A DNA stretch of 64,000 nt, taken from Pseudomonas sp. MPC6. GTDB lineage: Bacteria; Pseudomonadota; Gammaproteobacteria; Pseudomonadales; Pseudomonadaceae. Positions 20,402-29,409 of this stretch are shown here, piece after piece. The stretch is from NCBI RefSeq assembly GCF_006094435.1, contig NZ_CP034783.1:771001-835000 (forward strand). Reading direction: 5' to 3'. The notes under the pieces were generated by a model. That model ran no database searches, was not told the DNA's origin, and saw only the letters and a program-made list of their open reading frames with translations. Numbering within the stretch: position 1 is the first letter of the stretch; every line of letters starts with the position of its first letter. Position numbers and translations under genes: made by a program.

Positions 20402-21180
20402 TTGCCGCGAGCCCGCAATGGCTATTGCTGGATGTGCCGGGTGCGCCACTGGCGGGGGCGACACTGCGGCAGACGTTTGCCCATGCGCAGTGGTTCTGGT
20501 TGTTCGAAGATACCGAGCTGCATGCGTTACGCGAACAGGGCCCGGTTCTGGTCGACCTGGGCTCCTGCCCGGCGCTGGCCGAGTTGTGTTACAGCGAAGC
20601 GCAACACTTCCGTGGACTGTTGGTCTTCAGCGGGGCGCCGCCGTCGCCGTTGCTGGCGCATTTGCGCCGTATGCTCACGGTCACGGTCGGCGTGCATCAC
20701 CGCGCTTTGTTGAACTACTACAATCCCAACACGGCCAGTTACTTTTTTGATGCCTGCGACGCCCGGGAGCTGAGTCGCTGGTTGGGGCCGATCCGTCAGT
20801 TGCACTGGTTTGGCGGCACCTGGGCGGATCGTGCGATCGGTTGCCAGGGTTGGCAACAGCTGCACAACCCGGGGCTCGCCGTCAGCCCGTTAGCTGTCGA
20901 AGAAAGCCTCAGCCCCGGGCAACAGGAAAAGTTGCAAACCTGTCTGCTGGAGCAGCACGCCTGGCACTGGAGCCATTCCACCGGGATCGACTACCCCAGC
21001 CTGTGGGCGCATATGCAGGAAGGGCTGGCGCTGGGTTTCCACGAACGTTCGGTGCTCGATGACTGGTTATGGCTGCGCTTGCAATACCCGCGCGCGGCGC
21101 TGGTGCTGCCGTTGTCGGGACTGACCCAGCAGGAGCGTCTCGACCGCCTGCGCGACCGATGGCAGACCGATCGACACTGA
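20398..21180 (+). CDS. DUF4123 (T6SS effector adaptor/chaperone, Tap/TEC) protein
   Basis: DUF4123 proteins load effectors onto VgrG and are not themselves secreted. The N-terminal half shows the family pattern (WLLLDVPGAPLAG, QWFWLFEDTEL, GPVLVDLGSCPALAEL, LLVFSGAPPSPLLAHLRRML) including an R-rich middle block. The product is 260 residues. The start ATG overlaps the vgrG stop (ATGA), giving translational coupling. A vgrG-adaptor pair normally has an effector gene next; here the following gene is a convergent MATE exporter whose stop lies 28 bp away, so the cognate effector has been lost or is encoded elsewhere. Confidence 0.85.
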   Translation: MIAASPQWLLLDVPGAPLAGATLRQTFAHAQWFWLFEDTELHALREQGPVLVDLGSCPALAELCYSEAQHFRGLLVFSGAPPSPLLAHLRRMLTVTVGVHHRALLNYYNPNTASYFFDACDARELSRWLGPIRQLHWFGGTWADRAIGCQGWQQLHNPGLAVSPLAVEESLSPGQQEKLQTCLLEQHAWHWSHSTGIDYPSLWAHMQEGLALGFHERSVLDDWLWLRLQYPRAALVLPLSGLTQQERLDRLRDRWQTDRH

Positions 21181-21208
21181 CCCGGGGGTTCGTCACGGCC
21201 GCGCCGGA

Positions 21209-22558
21209 TCAGTGAGTCCGGCCGGTAAACCAGCCGTCGTTCTGGCGCAGAAACCAGGCAAAAGCACCCAGGGTCAAACTGCGCAGGGCCATGAACCACA
21301 GGAACGTTATCCACAGGCCATGGTTGCCCAAGCCTTGCAGTGCCCAGGCGAACGGCAATACCAGAATCATCGTCAACAGCATGCCGTTGCGCATTTCGCG
21401 CGCGCGCGTGGCGCCGATGAACAGACCGTCGAGCAGGTAACTCCAGACCGCAATCAGCGGCAGGGCGGCAAGGTAAGGCAGGTAGATGAAGGCGGTGTCG
21501 CGTACGCTTTGAATGTCGGTCTGCATCTCGATGAACAGATGGCCGGCGAACAGAAACAGCGCGGCAAAGCCCAGGCTCGCCAGCAACGACCAACCACAGG
21601 CCACCACCAACGAGCGGCGCAGGGCGTCCCGGTCGCGAGCGCCGATGGCATGCCCGCAAAGGGCCTCCACGGCGTGGGCCAGGCCATCGAGCGCATGGGC
21701 CGTCAGCAGCAGGCCGTTGAGCAGTAACGCGTTGGCGGCGACAGTGGCATCGCCCAGTCGCGCGCCTTGCACTGTAATGAGAAAAAACACCGATTGCAGA
21801 ACCAGGCTGCGGATGAAGATGTCGCGGTTGACCGCCAACAGCGGTCGCCAGCTCTGCCACAGTGCCAGTGCAGCCCAGGCGATATGGCCAGGGTAGGCGC
21901 GCAGGGCGTTTCGGGTCATCAGCAGACCGACCAGTGCGCCGGTCCATTCGGCAATCACCGACGCCCGGGCAGCGCCGACCACCCCCCATTCCAGCCCGAG
22001 GACAAACCACAGGTTCAAGGCAATGTTGACCAGGTTGGTGCTCAGCAGAATTGCCAGTGGCGCCCGGGCGTTCTGGGTGCCGAGGAACCAGCCGACCAGG
22101 GCATAGCTGGCCAGCGCCGCCGGCAGGCCGAACAGCCGCGTGTGGAAAAATTCGCGGGTCAGTTGATCCAGTTCGGCCGAGGGTTGCATGAAGTGCAGCG
22201 CGACGCCGCTCAACGGCACGCCCAGGGCTCCCAGGACAATGGACAATCCCATGGCCAGCAGCAAGCCCTGTAACAAAATCTGGCGCAACGCCGCGCCATC
22301 CCCGCGTCCCGCCGCCTGGGCGGCAAAGCCGGTGGAGCCCATGCGAAGAAAGCCCATGGCCCAGGCGAGAAAGGTATACAGGCTGGCCCCGACCGCGACG
22401 GCGCCCAGTTGATGGGCGTGGGGCAGGTGGCCGATGACCGTACTGTCGACCAGCGCCACCAGCGGTACGGAAATGTTCGACAGAATCATGGGCGCGGCGA
22501 GCGCCCAGACCCGGCGGTGGGTAGGGCGGTCGCGCCAGTCGGCGATCAGATTGGACAT
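21209..22558 (-). CDS. MATE family multidrug/toxin exporter (DinF-like)
   Basis: Cation-coupled exporter of the inner membrane with about 12 predicted helices in two six-helix halves. It starts MSNLIADWRD, and the first helix is typical (RVWALAAPMILSNISVPLVALVDSTVIGHL). The motif WAMGFLRMGSTGFAAQAAGRGD and the second-half counterpart (DGLAHAVEALCGHAIGARD) place it in the DinF branch of MATE. The product is 449 residues. The start was chosen at MSNL because the eight preceding codons are not conserved-looking. Substrate unknown. It is convergent with the DUF4123 gene, and a REPIN lies 62 bp upstream. Confidence 0.88.
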   Translation of the reverse strand: MSNLIADWRDRPTHRRVWALAAPMILSNISVPLVALVDSTVIGHLPHAHQLGAVAVGASLYTFLAWAMGFLRMGSTGFAAQAAGRGDGAALRQILLQGLLLAMGLSIVLGALGVPLSGVALHFMQPSAELDQLTREFFHTRLFGLPAALASYALVGWFLGTQNARAPLAILLSTNLVNIALNLWFVLGLEWGVVGAARASVIAEWTGALVGLLMTRNALRAYPGHIAWAALALWQSWRPLLAVNRDIFIRSLVLQSVFFLITVQGARLGDATVAANALLLNGLLLTAHALDGLAHAVEALCGHAIGARDRDALRRSLVVACGWSLLASLGFAALFLFAGHLFIEMQTDIQSVRDTAFIYLPYLAALPLIAVWSYLLDGLFIGATRAREMRNGMLLTMILVLPFAWALQGLGNHGLWITFLWFMALRSLTLGAFAWFLRQNDGWFTGRTH

Positions 22559-22619
22559 GCAGGCTCCTTGGGGAGCGGGCATTGTAGCGACACATCTGAA
22601 TCCGAAGTGATCCAGAAAT

Positions 22620-22709
22620 GTGGGAGCGGGCTTGCTCGCGAAGGCGGAGTGTCAGCCGACATCCATGATATATGACACACCGCTTTCGCGAGCAAGCCCG
22701 CTCCCACAG
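22620..22709. repeat. REPIN upstream of the MATE gene
   Basis: Perfect G-rich-class arms (TGGGAGCGGGCTTGCTCGCG and complement) with a 42-base loop containing GTGTCAGCCGACATCCATG, a motif shared with the loops at 27898 and 40179. Confidence 0.9.
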
Positions 22710-22721
22710 GTTTTTGCGGTG

Positions 22722-23015
22722 TTAGTGGATTATCCAGCTCAGCAACCAAAGCCCCAGCACTAACCAGATAATCCCCATGATGATCGACGCACTCATGAAG
22801 GCGCGAATCGCCGCCCACAACAGCATCAACCCCACGATCAGCGCGATGATGCTGACGATCGAAGCGTCCATGCCCAGCGCCCGGGACAGGCCTTCGACAA
22901 AGTTGCTGCCGGCATGGCTCAACAGATTGAACAGCCCGCTGAGGGCGTCGACGATGAACCGGATGATCGAACCGAGTACCTGGCCGAGCCATTCGAAAAA
23001 GCTTTCTACCTGCAT
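22722..23015 (-). CDS. Small inner-membrane protein (97 aa), function unknown
   Basis: Begins MQVESFFEWLGQVLGSIIRF. An amphipathic first half is followed by two hydrophobic helices near the end (IVSIIALIVGLMLLWAAI and IMGIIWLVLGLWLLSWI). I do not recognise the family beyond a general membrane hypothetical seen in fluorescent pseudomonads. It has no operon partner: a REPIN flanks each side. Codon use and GC content resemble the neighbours, and the reading frame spans a region with no better alternative, which is why it is accepted. Confidence 0.6.
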   Translation of the reverse strand: MQVESFFEWLGQVLGSIIRFIVDALSGLFNLLSHAGSNFVEGLSRALGMDASIVSIIALIVGLMLLWAAIRAFMSASIIMGIIWLVLGLWLLSWIIH

Positions 23016-23131
23016 GTCGTGAACGTCCTGTTGAAGTGGTTGAGCCTTGGGCCTGTAATCACAGTGGCGAGTTCCCTGATGCCGGGATCGTTTGAGTATG
23101 ACGCAAAGTTTCCGGTCTGTTGATGAACCCT

Positions 23132-23232
23132 TGTAGGAGCGAGCTTGCTCGCGAAGGACGTTAACGATGACGCGTTCATCCTGGATAAACGCGTTGCCCT
23201 CAAGTCCATCGCGAGCGAGCTCGCTCCTACAG
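23132..23232. repeat. REPIN between the small membrane protein and MazG-like gene
   Basis: Arms GTAGGAGCGAGCTTGCTCGC and GCGAGCGAGCTCGCTCCTAC enclose about 55 bases. The right arm has one substitution (GAGC for AAGC). Confidence 0.88.
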
Positions 23233-23287
23233 GAGGCTTGCCATCCCCGGCCATCCCCCCGAAGCTATACGCCTTCAGGAGAGCCCG

Positions 23288-23590
23288 ATGAACCTTGTTG
23301 AACTGACCGAACGCCTGCACGCCATCCGTGACCGCAATGACTGGCGGCAATTTCACAGCCCGAAAAACCTGGCCATGGCCGCGAGCGTGGAGATGTCAGA
23401 GCTGGTGGAAATCTTCCAGTGGCTGACCGAAGACCAGTCGCGCCAGCTGCCGGCGGACAAACTGGCCCACGCCGGGCAGGAAGTCGGCGATATCGTGCTG
23501 TATCTATTGCTACTGTGCAGCGAGCTGGGGCTGGACATGAACCAGGTGGTGAGCAGCAAGCTCGCCGACAGCGAGCGGAGGTTCAGCTGA
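23288..23590 (+). CDS. MazG-like (RS21-C6/iMazG type) nucleotide pyrophosphohydrolase
   Basis: Small all-alpha NTP pyrophosphohydrolase of 100 residues that probably removes noncanonical dNTPs. The Mg-binding motif is intact: two glutamates in VEMSELVEIFQW (EXXE plus E) and E/D in EVGDIVLYLLL. It begins MNLVELTERLHAIRDRNDW, the usual N-terminal helix, and HSPKNLAMA is the conserved lead-in to the first motif. The stop overlaps the start of cmoM (TGATG), so the two are translationally coupled. RBS AGGAGA lies eight bases upstream of the ATG. Confidence 0.88.
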   Translation: MNLVELTERLHAIRDRNDWRQFHSPKNLAMAASVEMSELVEIFQWLTEDQSRQLPADKLAHAGQEVGDIVLYLLLLCSELGLDMNQVVSSKLADSERRFS

Positions 23591-24339
23591 TGAGCGACCG
23601 TCATTTCGATCAACTGGCGACCCGCTTCGCCGAAAAAATCTATGGCGGTGCCAAAGGCGCGATCCGTCTGGCCGTGCTTCAGGCCGACCTGACCGAAATC
23701 CTGCCGGATCGGCCATTACGGGTACTCGACATCGGTGCCGGCCTGGGGCACATGTCGTTGTGGCTGGCTCAGCGCGGTCATCAGGTCACGCTCGCCGAAC
23801 CCGCCGCGCCGATGCTCGAAGGCGCCCGCCAGCGCTTCGCCGACGCCGGGCAGACCGCGACCTTCATTCAGGCACCCTGGCAGGAGCTGCCCGGACAACT
23901 CACCGAGCCCTACGACCTGGTGCTGTGCCACGCCGTGCTGGAATGGCTGGCCGAACCCCACGCGATCCTGCCGGTGCTGCATCAACTGACCAAACCTGAA
24001 GGTTGGTTATCCCTGGCGTTCTACAACCGCGATGCGCTGATCTACCGCAATCTGCTCAAGGGGCACTTTCGCAAGATGCGCAAGAACGACATGGCCGGTG
24101 AGAAGCAGAGCCTGACCCCGCAGCAGCCCCTTGATCCGCGTGAACTGGCGGCGCAACTTGAGGGCCTGTGGCGGGTCGAAACCCAGAGCGGGGTTCGGGT
24201 TTTTCACGACTACATGCCGGTGGAGTTCCAGGCCCGTGCCGAACTGGTGGACTTGCTGGAGATGGAGCTGGCCCACCGACGCCACCCAAGCTTCGCCGGG
24301 CTTGGGCGCTACTTGCACTGGATCTGTCGGCCGGTCTGA
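23590..24339 (+). CDS. cmoM: CmoM, tRNA 5-carboxymethoxyuridine methyltransferase
   Basis: SAM enzyme that esterifies cmo5U at wobble position 34 to mcmo5U (formerly SmtA). The protein follows remembered E. coli CmoM closely: DRHFDQLATRFAEKIYGGAKG at the start, motif I VLDIGAGLGHMSLWLAQRG, then DLVLCHAVLEWLAEP, SLAFYNRDAL, GVRVFHDYMP and LGRYLHWI at the end. Start ATG overlaps the preceding stop; 249 residues result, close to the 261 of E. coli. Confident of the family; the Pseudomonas enzyme itself has, as far as I know, been assigned by homology. Confidence 0.88.
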   Translation: MSDRHFDQLATRFAEKIYGGAKGAIRLAVLQADLTEILPDRPLRVLDIGAGLGHMSLWLAQRGHQVTLAEPAAPMLEGARQRFADAGQTATFIQAPWQELPGQLTEPYDLVLCHAVLEWLAEPHAILPVLHQLTKPEGWLSLAFYNRDALIYRNLLKGHFRKMRKNDMAGEKQSLTPQQPLDPRELAAQLEGLWRVETQSGVRVFHDYMPVEFQARAELVDLLEMELAHRRHPSFAGLGRYLHWICRPV

Positions 24340-24351
24340 TCGGAGCGTGAA

Positions 24352-24978
24352 ATGAAAAGTCGTTCAGGTTTACTGGTGATCTGTCTGGGGTTGGCGGCCT
24401 GTCAGGGCAGCAATCCTTATGTGGCGACATCCAACCCCTTGCCGCCGGCACCGCCTCAGGCGGCCAACACGTTCGACCGCAGCGCCTACCCGGCGCCGCC
24501 GCGTGACTATGGGCGCTACCGCAGCTGGGCCTGGCTCGATGGGCGACTGCCGCCCGGTACCGCCTGGGCGGACTCGGCGCAAGTCGCCGAAGCCGTCAGC
24601 AATGCGCTGGACCAGCGCGGCTTGCGCCCGCTGCATGACAATCGGCCGGCGGACTTGTTTGTCAGCGCCGACCTGCGCCTGGAGACCCGCTTGCGCCAGG
24701 TCCGCGATGACTATGGGTATGGCGGCGGGTACTACGGCGGCGGGTACGGTGGCTACAATCGCTATGGCAGCGGTTATGGCATGTACAACACGGTGCCGAT
24801 CGTTCGAACGTATCAGGAACAAGTCGTGGTGGTGCGGGTGGATCTGTTCGATGCCCAAAGCGGTCAACCGGTGTGGAGTGCCAGTGCCGAAACCAGCCAA
24901 CGGGGCAGCCAGGGCGCGCAGACCGACGCCATACGGGAGGCTGTGGAAAAGGCAATGTCGGCGTATCCTCCTGATTAG
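24352..24978 (+). CDS. DUF4136 lipoprotein, first of a tandem pair
   Basis: Lipoprotein signal with lipobox LAAC at residues 14-17. The mature part begins with a Pro-rich stretch, then the DUF4136 pattern [12 protein letters not shown], a middle block ([10 protein letters not shown]), and a Gly/Tyr-rich insert at about 122-145 that the second copy has in shorter form. It ends with [17 protein letters not shown]. The product is 208 residues, probably outer membrane, of unknown role. It follows cmoM by 12 bp and precedes a paralogue by 53 bp, so all of 23288-25586 may be one transcript. Confidence 0.85.
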   Translation: MKSRSGLLVICLGLAACQGSNPYVATSNPLPPAPPQAANTFDRSAYPAPPRDYGRYRSWAWLDGRLPPGTAWADSAQVAEAVSNALDQRGLRPLHDNRPADLFVSADLRLETRLRQVRDDYGYGGGYYGGGYGGYNRYGSGYGMYNTVPIVRTYQEQVVVVRVDLFDAQSGQPVWSASAETSQRGSQGAQTDAIREAVEKAMSAYPPD

Positions 24979-25031
24979 CTTCATCATCAGGAAGCCCTGC
25001 GCAGCTTCATGTCTTCAACCGGAGAAATACC

Positions 25032-25586
25032 ATGTTCCGCCGTCTCGCGTTACTGGCCGTGGCCGCGCTGCTCAGCGCCTGCGCCACCCAGGTCAATCAT
25101 GACTTCGATGCCAGCCGCGACTTCTCCGCCTATCGCAGCTGGAGCTGGAAAGAACCCGCCCTGCAATATCGACCCGATGACCCGCGGATCAAGAGCGACC
25201 TGACTGAACAGCGCGTGCGCCAATCGGTGGCCGATCAGCTTGATCAGCGCGGCTTGCGTCCGGCCGCCGCCGGTACCCGGGGTGACTTGAGTGTGCAGAC
25301 CTATCTGATCGTCGAAGAGCGCCAGCAACAAGTGACCACCAATTATGGCGGCGCTTGGGGCAACCCATGGAATGGCTATTGGGGCGGCCCGATGTACAAC
25401 GAAACCCGCAACGTCAGCTACAAGGTGGCGACCATCCAGATCGACCTGCTCGATGGCAAGGACGGCAAACTGGTGTGGCGCGGCAGTGATGAACAAATGC
25501 TCAGCCACTCACCCAATCCCGCTGATCGCAGTGCGGCGATTCGCGAAACGGTTGGACGGATACTGGCGAACTATCCACCCAAATAA
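25032..25586 (+). CDS. DUF4136 lipoprotein, second of a tandem pair
   Basis: Lipobox LSAC at residues 14-17, followed by the domain start (DFDASRDFSAYRSWSWKE) and the block QLDQRGLRP, shared in layout with its upstream neighbour. The end (AIRETVGRILANYPPK) also lines up with the first copy. The product is 184 residues. RBS GGAGAA precedes the ATG. The two copies have diverged strongly outside these blocks, so the duplication is old. No function is established for DUF4136 lipoproteins. Confidence 0.85.
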   Translation: MFRRLALLAVAALLSACATQVNHDFDASRDFSAYRSWSWKEPALQYRPDDPRIKSDLTEQRVRQSVADQLDQRGLRPAAAGTRGDLSVQTYLIVEERQQQVTTNYGGAWGNPWNGYWGGPMYNETRNVSYKVATIQIDLLDGKDGKLVWRGSDEQMLSHSPNPADRSAAIRETVGRILANYPPK

Positions 25587-25603
25587 ACATCACGGCGTTC
25601 GGG

Positions 25604-26458
25604 TCAGGCAACAGGTCGCCAATGCCCCACCATATGCTCGAGATCCCCCGCACCCATCAACTGGAAATCGCCACTGGAACCGGCCGCGCTGGACAGCAAT
25701 GTCACCTCGCTCGGCAATCGCACCGGCTTCCTGAACTGCACCGCCAGCTCGACATTCGCCGCCGGCAGGTGCTCACTCAGCGCCGCCAGTGTCCGGGCCT
25801 TGTTCCACAGCCCATGGGCGATGGCGGTCGGGAAGCCGAACAGCCTGGCGCTGACGGCACTCAGGTGAATCGGGTTGTAGTCGCCGGACACTTTGGCGTA
25901 CTGACGGCCAATGTCCGCCGGCGCTTGCCAGCGGGCCACCTCCATCAGCTCCAGCGTCGAGGCCAACACTTCCTCGACAGGCTCGCCTTCCAGTTTCACA
26001 CCCCGGCACAGCATCTGGCTTTCAGCCTCCCACAACACGCCCAACTGATCGTCGAGGGTGGTCACCAGGTCGAACGTCGCACCCTTGGCATGGGGTTGCA
26101 GGTTCTGCACCTGTACGCTGACCCGCGCGCGATTGACCCCGCCCATTGGCCGCAGGATGCGAATGCGGTTGCTCAGGTGGATCAACCCCAGCAGTGGGAA
26201 CGGAAACGCCTTGGCCGTGAGCAATTGCATCTGCAAGGCAAACGCCAGGATGTGCGGATAGGTGGGTGGCAGCAAGCCGTTGTCGGCAAAGCCGCAGACC
26301 TTGCGATAGGCCGCCAGGCGCTTCGGATCGACATCGATCCAGCAGCGCAAGCCTGAATCGGGCAGCGTGGTGCCGGTGATTTTGCGTCGCGTCGCGGCTT
26401 TTACATAGAGGTCTGCAAGGCTCGGTTCGCGGTTGAGTGTGTGCCAATCGATGATCAT
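25604..26458 (-). CDS. MaoC-like (R)-enoyl-CoA hydratase, HtdX-like
   Basis: Hot-dog hydratase of 284 residues. The catalytic motif SGDYNPIHLS in the C-terminal half (about residues 190-200) supplies the Asp-His pair that adds water to 2-enoyl-acyl thioesters. The N-terminal half is a degenerate hot dog without a catalytic motif, giving the double-hot-dog layout of eukaryotic-type MaoC proteins. Immediately upstream (2 bp) is the FabG4-like reductase, which would oxidise or reduce the product, so the two are co-translated. The gene order matches HtdX-FabG4-FadA2 of Mycobacterium tuberculosis as I remember it. Confidence 0.82.
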   Translation of the reverse strand: MIIDWHTLNREPSLADLYVKAATRRKITGTTLPDSGLRCWIDVDPKRLAAYRKVCGFADNGLLPPTYPHILAFALQMQLLTAKAFPFPLLGLIHLSNRIRILRPMGGVNRARVSVQVQNLQPHAKGATFDLVTTLDDQLGVLWEAESQMLCRGVKLEGEPVEEVLASTLELMEVARWQAPADIGRQYAKVSGDYNPIHLSAVSARLFGFPTAIAHGLWNKARTLAALSEHLPAANVELAVQFRKPVRLPSEVTLLSSAAGSSGDFQLMGAGDLEHMVGHWRPVA

Positions 26459-26460
26459 GC

Positions 26461-27813
26461 CTAAGCCCCCAAAACACTTTGCCCACAGACACGCAACGCT
26501 TGCCCGGTGAACGCCCCGGTGCCGGGTTGCGCCAGCCAGGCCACCGCTTCGGCGACGTCTTGCGGCAGGCCGCCCTGGCCAAGGGAACTCATGCGGCGCC
26601 CGGCTTCACGCAGGCCGAAGGGCAGGTGCGCGGTCATCTGGGTTTCAATGAAGCCTGGCGCCACCGCGTTGATGCTGATACCGCGCGCCTTCAACAGCGG
26701 CGCCCAGGCCTGGGCCAGGCCGATCAGCCCGGCCTTGCTCGCCGCGTAGTTGGTTTGCCCGCGATTGCCGGCGATGCCGCTGATAGACGCCAACAGAATC
26801 ACCCGGCCGTTGTCCTTCAAGGTGCCGCTGTCGAGCAGCGCCTTGGTCAGCACCTGCGGTGCATTGAGATTGACCGCCAGCACCGCGTCCCAGAACTCCG
26901 GGGTCATGTTGGCCAGGGTTTTGTCCCGAGTGATGCCGGCGTTGTGCACGACAATGTCGATGCCGTCGGGCAATTGCTCGATCAACTGCGCGGCGGCGTC
27001 ATCGGCGCAGATGTCCAGCGTGATGCCGCGCCCGCCGAGGCGGGCGGCCAGGGCCTCGAGGTCGGTCTTGGCCGGGGGCACGTCCAGCAGGATCACGTCG
27101 GCGCCGTCACGGGCGAGGGTTTCGGCGATGGACGCACCGATACCGCGCGCCGCGCCGGTGACCAGGGCCTTGCGACCCGACAGTGGGCGAGTCCAGTCCG
27201 TCACCTGCGTGTTGCAAGCGTCCAGGCCAATCACCTGTCCGGAAACGAAAGCGCTTTTGGGTGAGAGGAAAAACCGCAGCGGGCCTTCCAGTTGATCCTC
27301 GGCACCTTCACCGACATGGATCAGCTGCAAGGTGCCACCGTTGCGCAATTCCTTGGCCAGCGACCGGCTGAAACCTTCCAGGGCCCGCTGGGTGCTGGCG
27401 GCGAACGGGTCGCTCAAAGCCTGCGGTGCCCGCCCCAGGATCACCACATGAGCACTGTGATCAAGGTTTTTTATCAGCGGCTGGAAGAATTCGCGCAGCT
27501 GTTTGAGCTGGTCGGTCTGCACCAGATCGCTGGCATCGAACACCACGGCCTTGAGTTTCGGTCCGTGACCGGGAATCCATGCCGTGGCCATTGAAGGGTC
27601 GGTGCCGTAGCTGTAAATCGCGTCGGTCAGGCGGTTGGCGAACGCGCTGACTTTTTCCGCCAGCGGTCCGCCGCCGATCAGCAACGCCCCCTCGACCGGG
27701 CGCAGCCGCCCGGCTTGCCAGCGCTCCAGTCGTACCGGCGTCGGCAGACCCAGGGCCCCGACCAGACGATGGCCGATGGACGAATTGGCGAACTCGATAT
27801 AGCGGTCAGACAT
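26461..27813 (-). CDS. High-molecular-weight FabG (FabG4-type) 3-oxoacyl reductase
   Basis: Product of 450 residues, about 200 longer than ordinary FabG. The N-terminal 210 residues form a Rossmann-like domain without an obvious cofactor loop. The C-terminal SDR domain has GRKALVTGAARGIGASIA at about residue 213, NAGI, and the catalytic Ser and YAASKAG with Tyr and Lys. This two-domain form is the FabG4 type, which works on acyl-CoA with NADH. It lies 2 bp upstream of the MaoC gene and diverges from the thiolase gene across a REPIN. From memory PA4786 is the P. aeruginosa counterpart, next to a thiolase. Confidence 0.85.
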   Translation of the reverse strand: MSDRYIEFANSSIGHRLVGALGLPTPVRLERWQAGRLRPVEGALLIGGGPLAEKVSAFANRLTDAIYSYGTDPSMATAWIPGHGPKLKAVVFDASDLVQTDQLKQLREFFQPLIKNLDHSAHVVILGRAPQALSDPFAASTQRALEGFSRSLAKELRNGGTLQLIHVGEGAEDQLEGPLRFFLSPKSAFVSGQVIGLDACNTQVTDWTRPLSGRKALVTGAARGIGASIAETLARDGADVILLDVPPAKTDLEALAARLGGRGITLDICADDAAAQLIEQLPDGIDIVVHNAGITRDKTLANMTPEFWDAVLAVNLNAPQVLTKALLDSGTLKDNGRVILLASISGIAGNRGQTNYAASKAGLIGLAQAWAPLLKARGISINAVAPGFIETQMTAHLPFGLREAGRRMSSLGQGGLPQDVAEAVAWLAQPGTGAFTGQALRVCGQSVLGA

Positions 27814-27897
27814 GGAACGCGCTCCAGCAGCTGGGGTTCAAAGTGTGGACCACGAATGGCAATCAGTCGTTCGATCCACGAGATACGGCCTACGCTT

Positions 27898-27990
27898 GTG
27901 TAGGAGCGAAGCTTGCTCGCGATGGCAGTGTGTCAGTTGACATCAATGTAGCTGACGCACCGCCATCGCGAGCAAGCTTCGCTCCTACAG
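27898..27990. repeat. REPIN between the FabG4-like and thiolase genes
   Basis: Arms GTAGGAGCGAAGCTTGCTCG and complement with a 43-base loop (GTGTCAGTTGACATCAATG). It sits in the divergent promoter region, which is only 220 bp long. Confidence 0.9.
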
Positions 27991-28033
27991 GGGGGGCGGT
28001 GTTCACAATTGGATTTTTCATCAGGAGCTTTTC

Positions 28034-29311
28034 ATGACTCAACCGCGCCGCGTCGCGATTATCGGCGGTAACCGTATCCCTTTCGCCCGCTCCAACGGGC
28101 CATACGCCACTGCCAGTAACCAGGCGATGCTCACCGCCGCGCTTGAGGGACTGATCGAACGCTACCACCTGCACGGCCTGCGCATCGGTGAAGTGGCGGC
28201 CGGGGCGGTGCTCAAACATTCCCGGGATTTCAACCTGACCCGCGAGTGCGTACTCGGCTCGCGGCTGTCGCCGACCACCCCGGCCTACGATATCCAGCAA
28301 GCCTGCGGCACCGGCCTCGAGGCGGCGCTGCTGGTGGCGAACAAGATCGCCCTGGGCCAGATCGAATGCGGCATTGCCGGTGGCGTCGACACCACATCCG
28401 ACGCGCCGATCGGCGTCAACGAAGGCTTGCGCAAGATCCTGCTGCAGGCCAATCGCGCCAGGACCACCGGCGACAAACTGAAAACCTTCCTGCAGCTGCG
28501 CCCCCGGCACCTGATCCCCGAACTACCGCGCAACGGCGAGCCGCGTACCGGCCTGTCCATGGGCGAACACTGCGAGCTGATGGCCCAGACCTGGGATATT
28601 CCACGGGAGGAGCAGGATCAACTGGCCCTTGAAAGCCACCGAAAAATGGCCGCGTCCTATAGCGAAGGCTGGCACAACGATTTGATGACACCGTTCCTTG
28701 GCCTGACTCGCGACAACAACCTGCGCCCGGACCTGACCCTGGAAAAACTCGCCTCGCTCAAACCGGCATTCGAGAAAAGTGCCAAGGGCACCCTGACTGC
28801 GGGCAACTCCACGCCGCTCACCGATGGCGCGTCGCTGGTGCTGCTGGGCAGTGAAGAATGGGCGAAGGAACGTGGCTTGCCGATCCTCGCTTACCTGCGC
28901 GATGGCGAAGCGGCAGCGGTGGATTTCGTCAACGGTGCCGAAGGGTTGTTGATGGCGCCGGTCTATGCCGTGCCGCGCTTGCTGGCGCGCAATGGCCTGA
29001 CCTTGCAGGACTTCGATTACTACGAAATCCACGAAGCCTTCGCCGCGCAGGTGCTCTGCACCTTGAAGGCCTGGGAAGATCCGCACTATTGCCAAACCCG
29101 CCTTGGCCTCGCTGCGCCGCTCGGTGCCATCGACCGCAGCCGGCTCAATGTCAAAGGCAGCTCCCTGGCGGCCGGGCATCCGTTTGCCGCCACCGGCGGG
29201 CGCATTGTCGCCAACCTGGCGAAGTTGCTCGATGCCGCAGGCAAGGGGCGGGGCTTGATTTCGATCTGCGCCGCGGGTGGGCAAGGTGTGACCGCGATTG
29301 TCGAGCGCTGA
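28034..29311 (+). CDS. Acetyl-CoA C-acyltransferase (thiolase, FadI/FadA2-like)
   Basis: Thiolase of 425 residues. It starts RVAIIGGNRIPFARSNGPYA, typical of the FadI branch. The nucleophilic cysteine is in QQACGTGLEAALL at about residue 98, the histidine in YYEIHEAFAAQVL, and the second cysteine in SICAAGGQGVTAIVER near the C-terminus; GHPFAATGGR is also present. All catalytic residues are intact. It probably cleaves or condenses 3-oxoacyl-CoA made by the neighbouring reductase and hydratase. RBS AGGAG is six bases upstream of the ATG. The AraC gene follows after 98 bp on the same strand. Confidence 0.9.
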   Translation: MTQPRRVAIIGGNRIPFARSNGPYATASNQAMLTAALEGLIERYHLHGLRIGEVAAGAVLKHSRDFNLTRECVLGSRLSPTTPAYDIQQACGTGLEAALLVANKIALGQIECGIAGGVDTTSDAPIGVNEGLRKILLQANRARTTGDKLKTFLQLRPRHLIPELPRNGEPRTGLSMGEHCELMAQTWDIPREEQDQLALESHRKMAASYSEGWHNDLMTPFLGLTRDNNLRPDLTLEKLASLKPAFEKSAKGTLTAGNSTPLTDGASLVLLGSEEWAKERGLPILAYLRDGEAAAVDFVNGAEGLLMAPVYAVPRLLARNGLTLQDFDYYEIHEAFAAQVLCTLKAWEDPHYCQTRLGLAAPLGAIDRSRLNVKGSSLAAGHPFAATGGRIVANLAKLLDAAGKGRGLISICAAGGQGVTAIVER

Positions 29312-29409
29312 TAAAATGTTGTACTGCGACCGACTTAAATGCGTTTGTAAGAAGGTTAGACTTGGCATAACGTTGGCTTTACTACCGTCTTGCGACACAA
29401 GGCCAGTCA

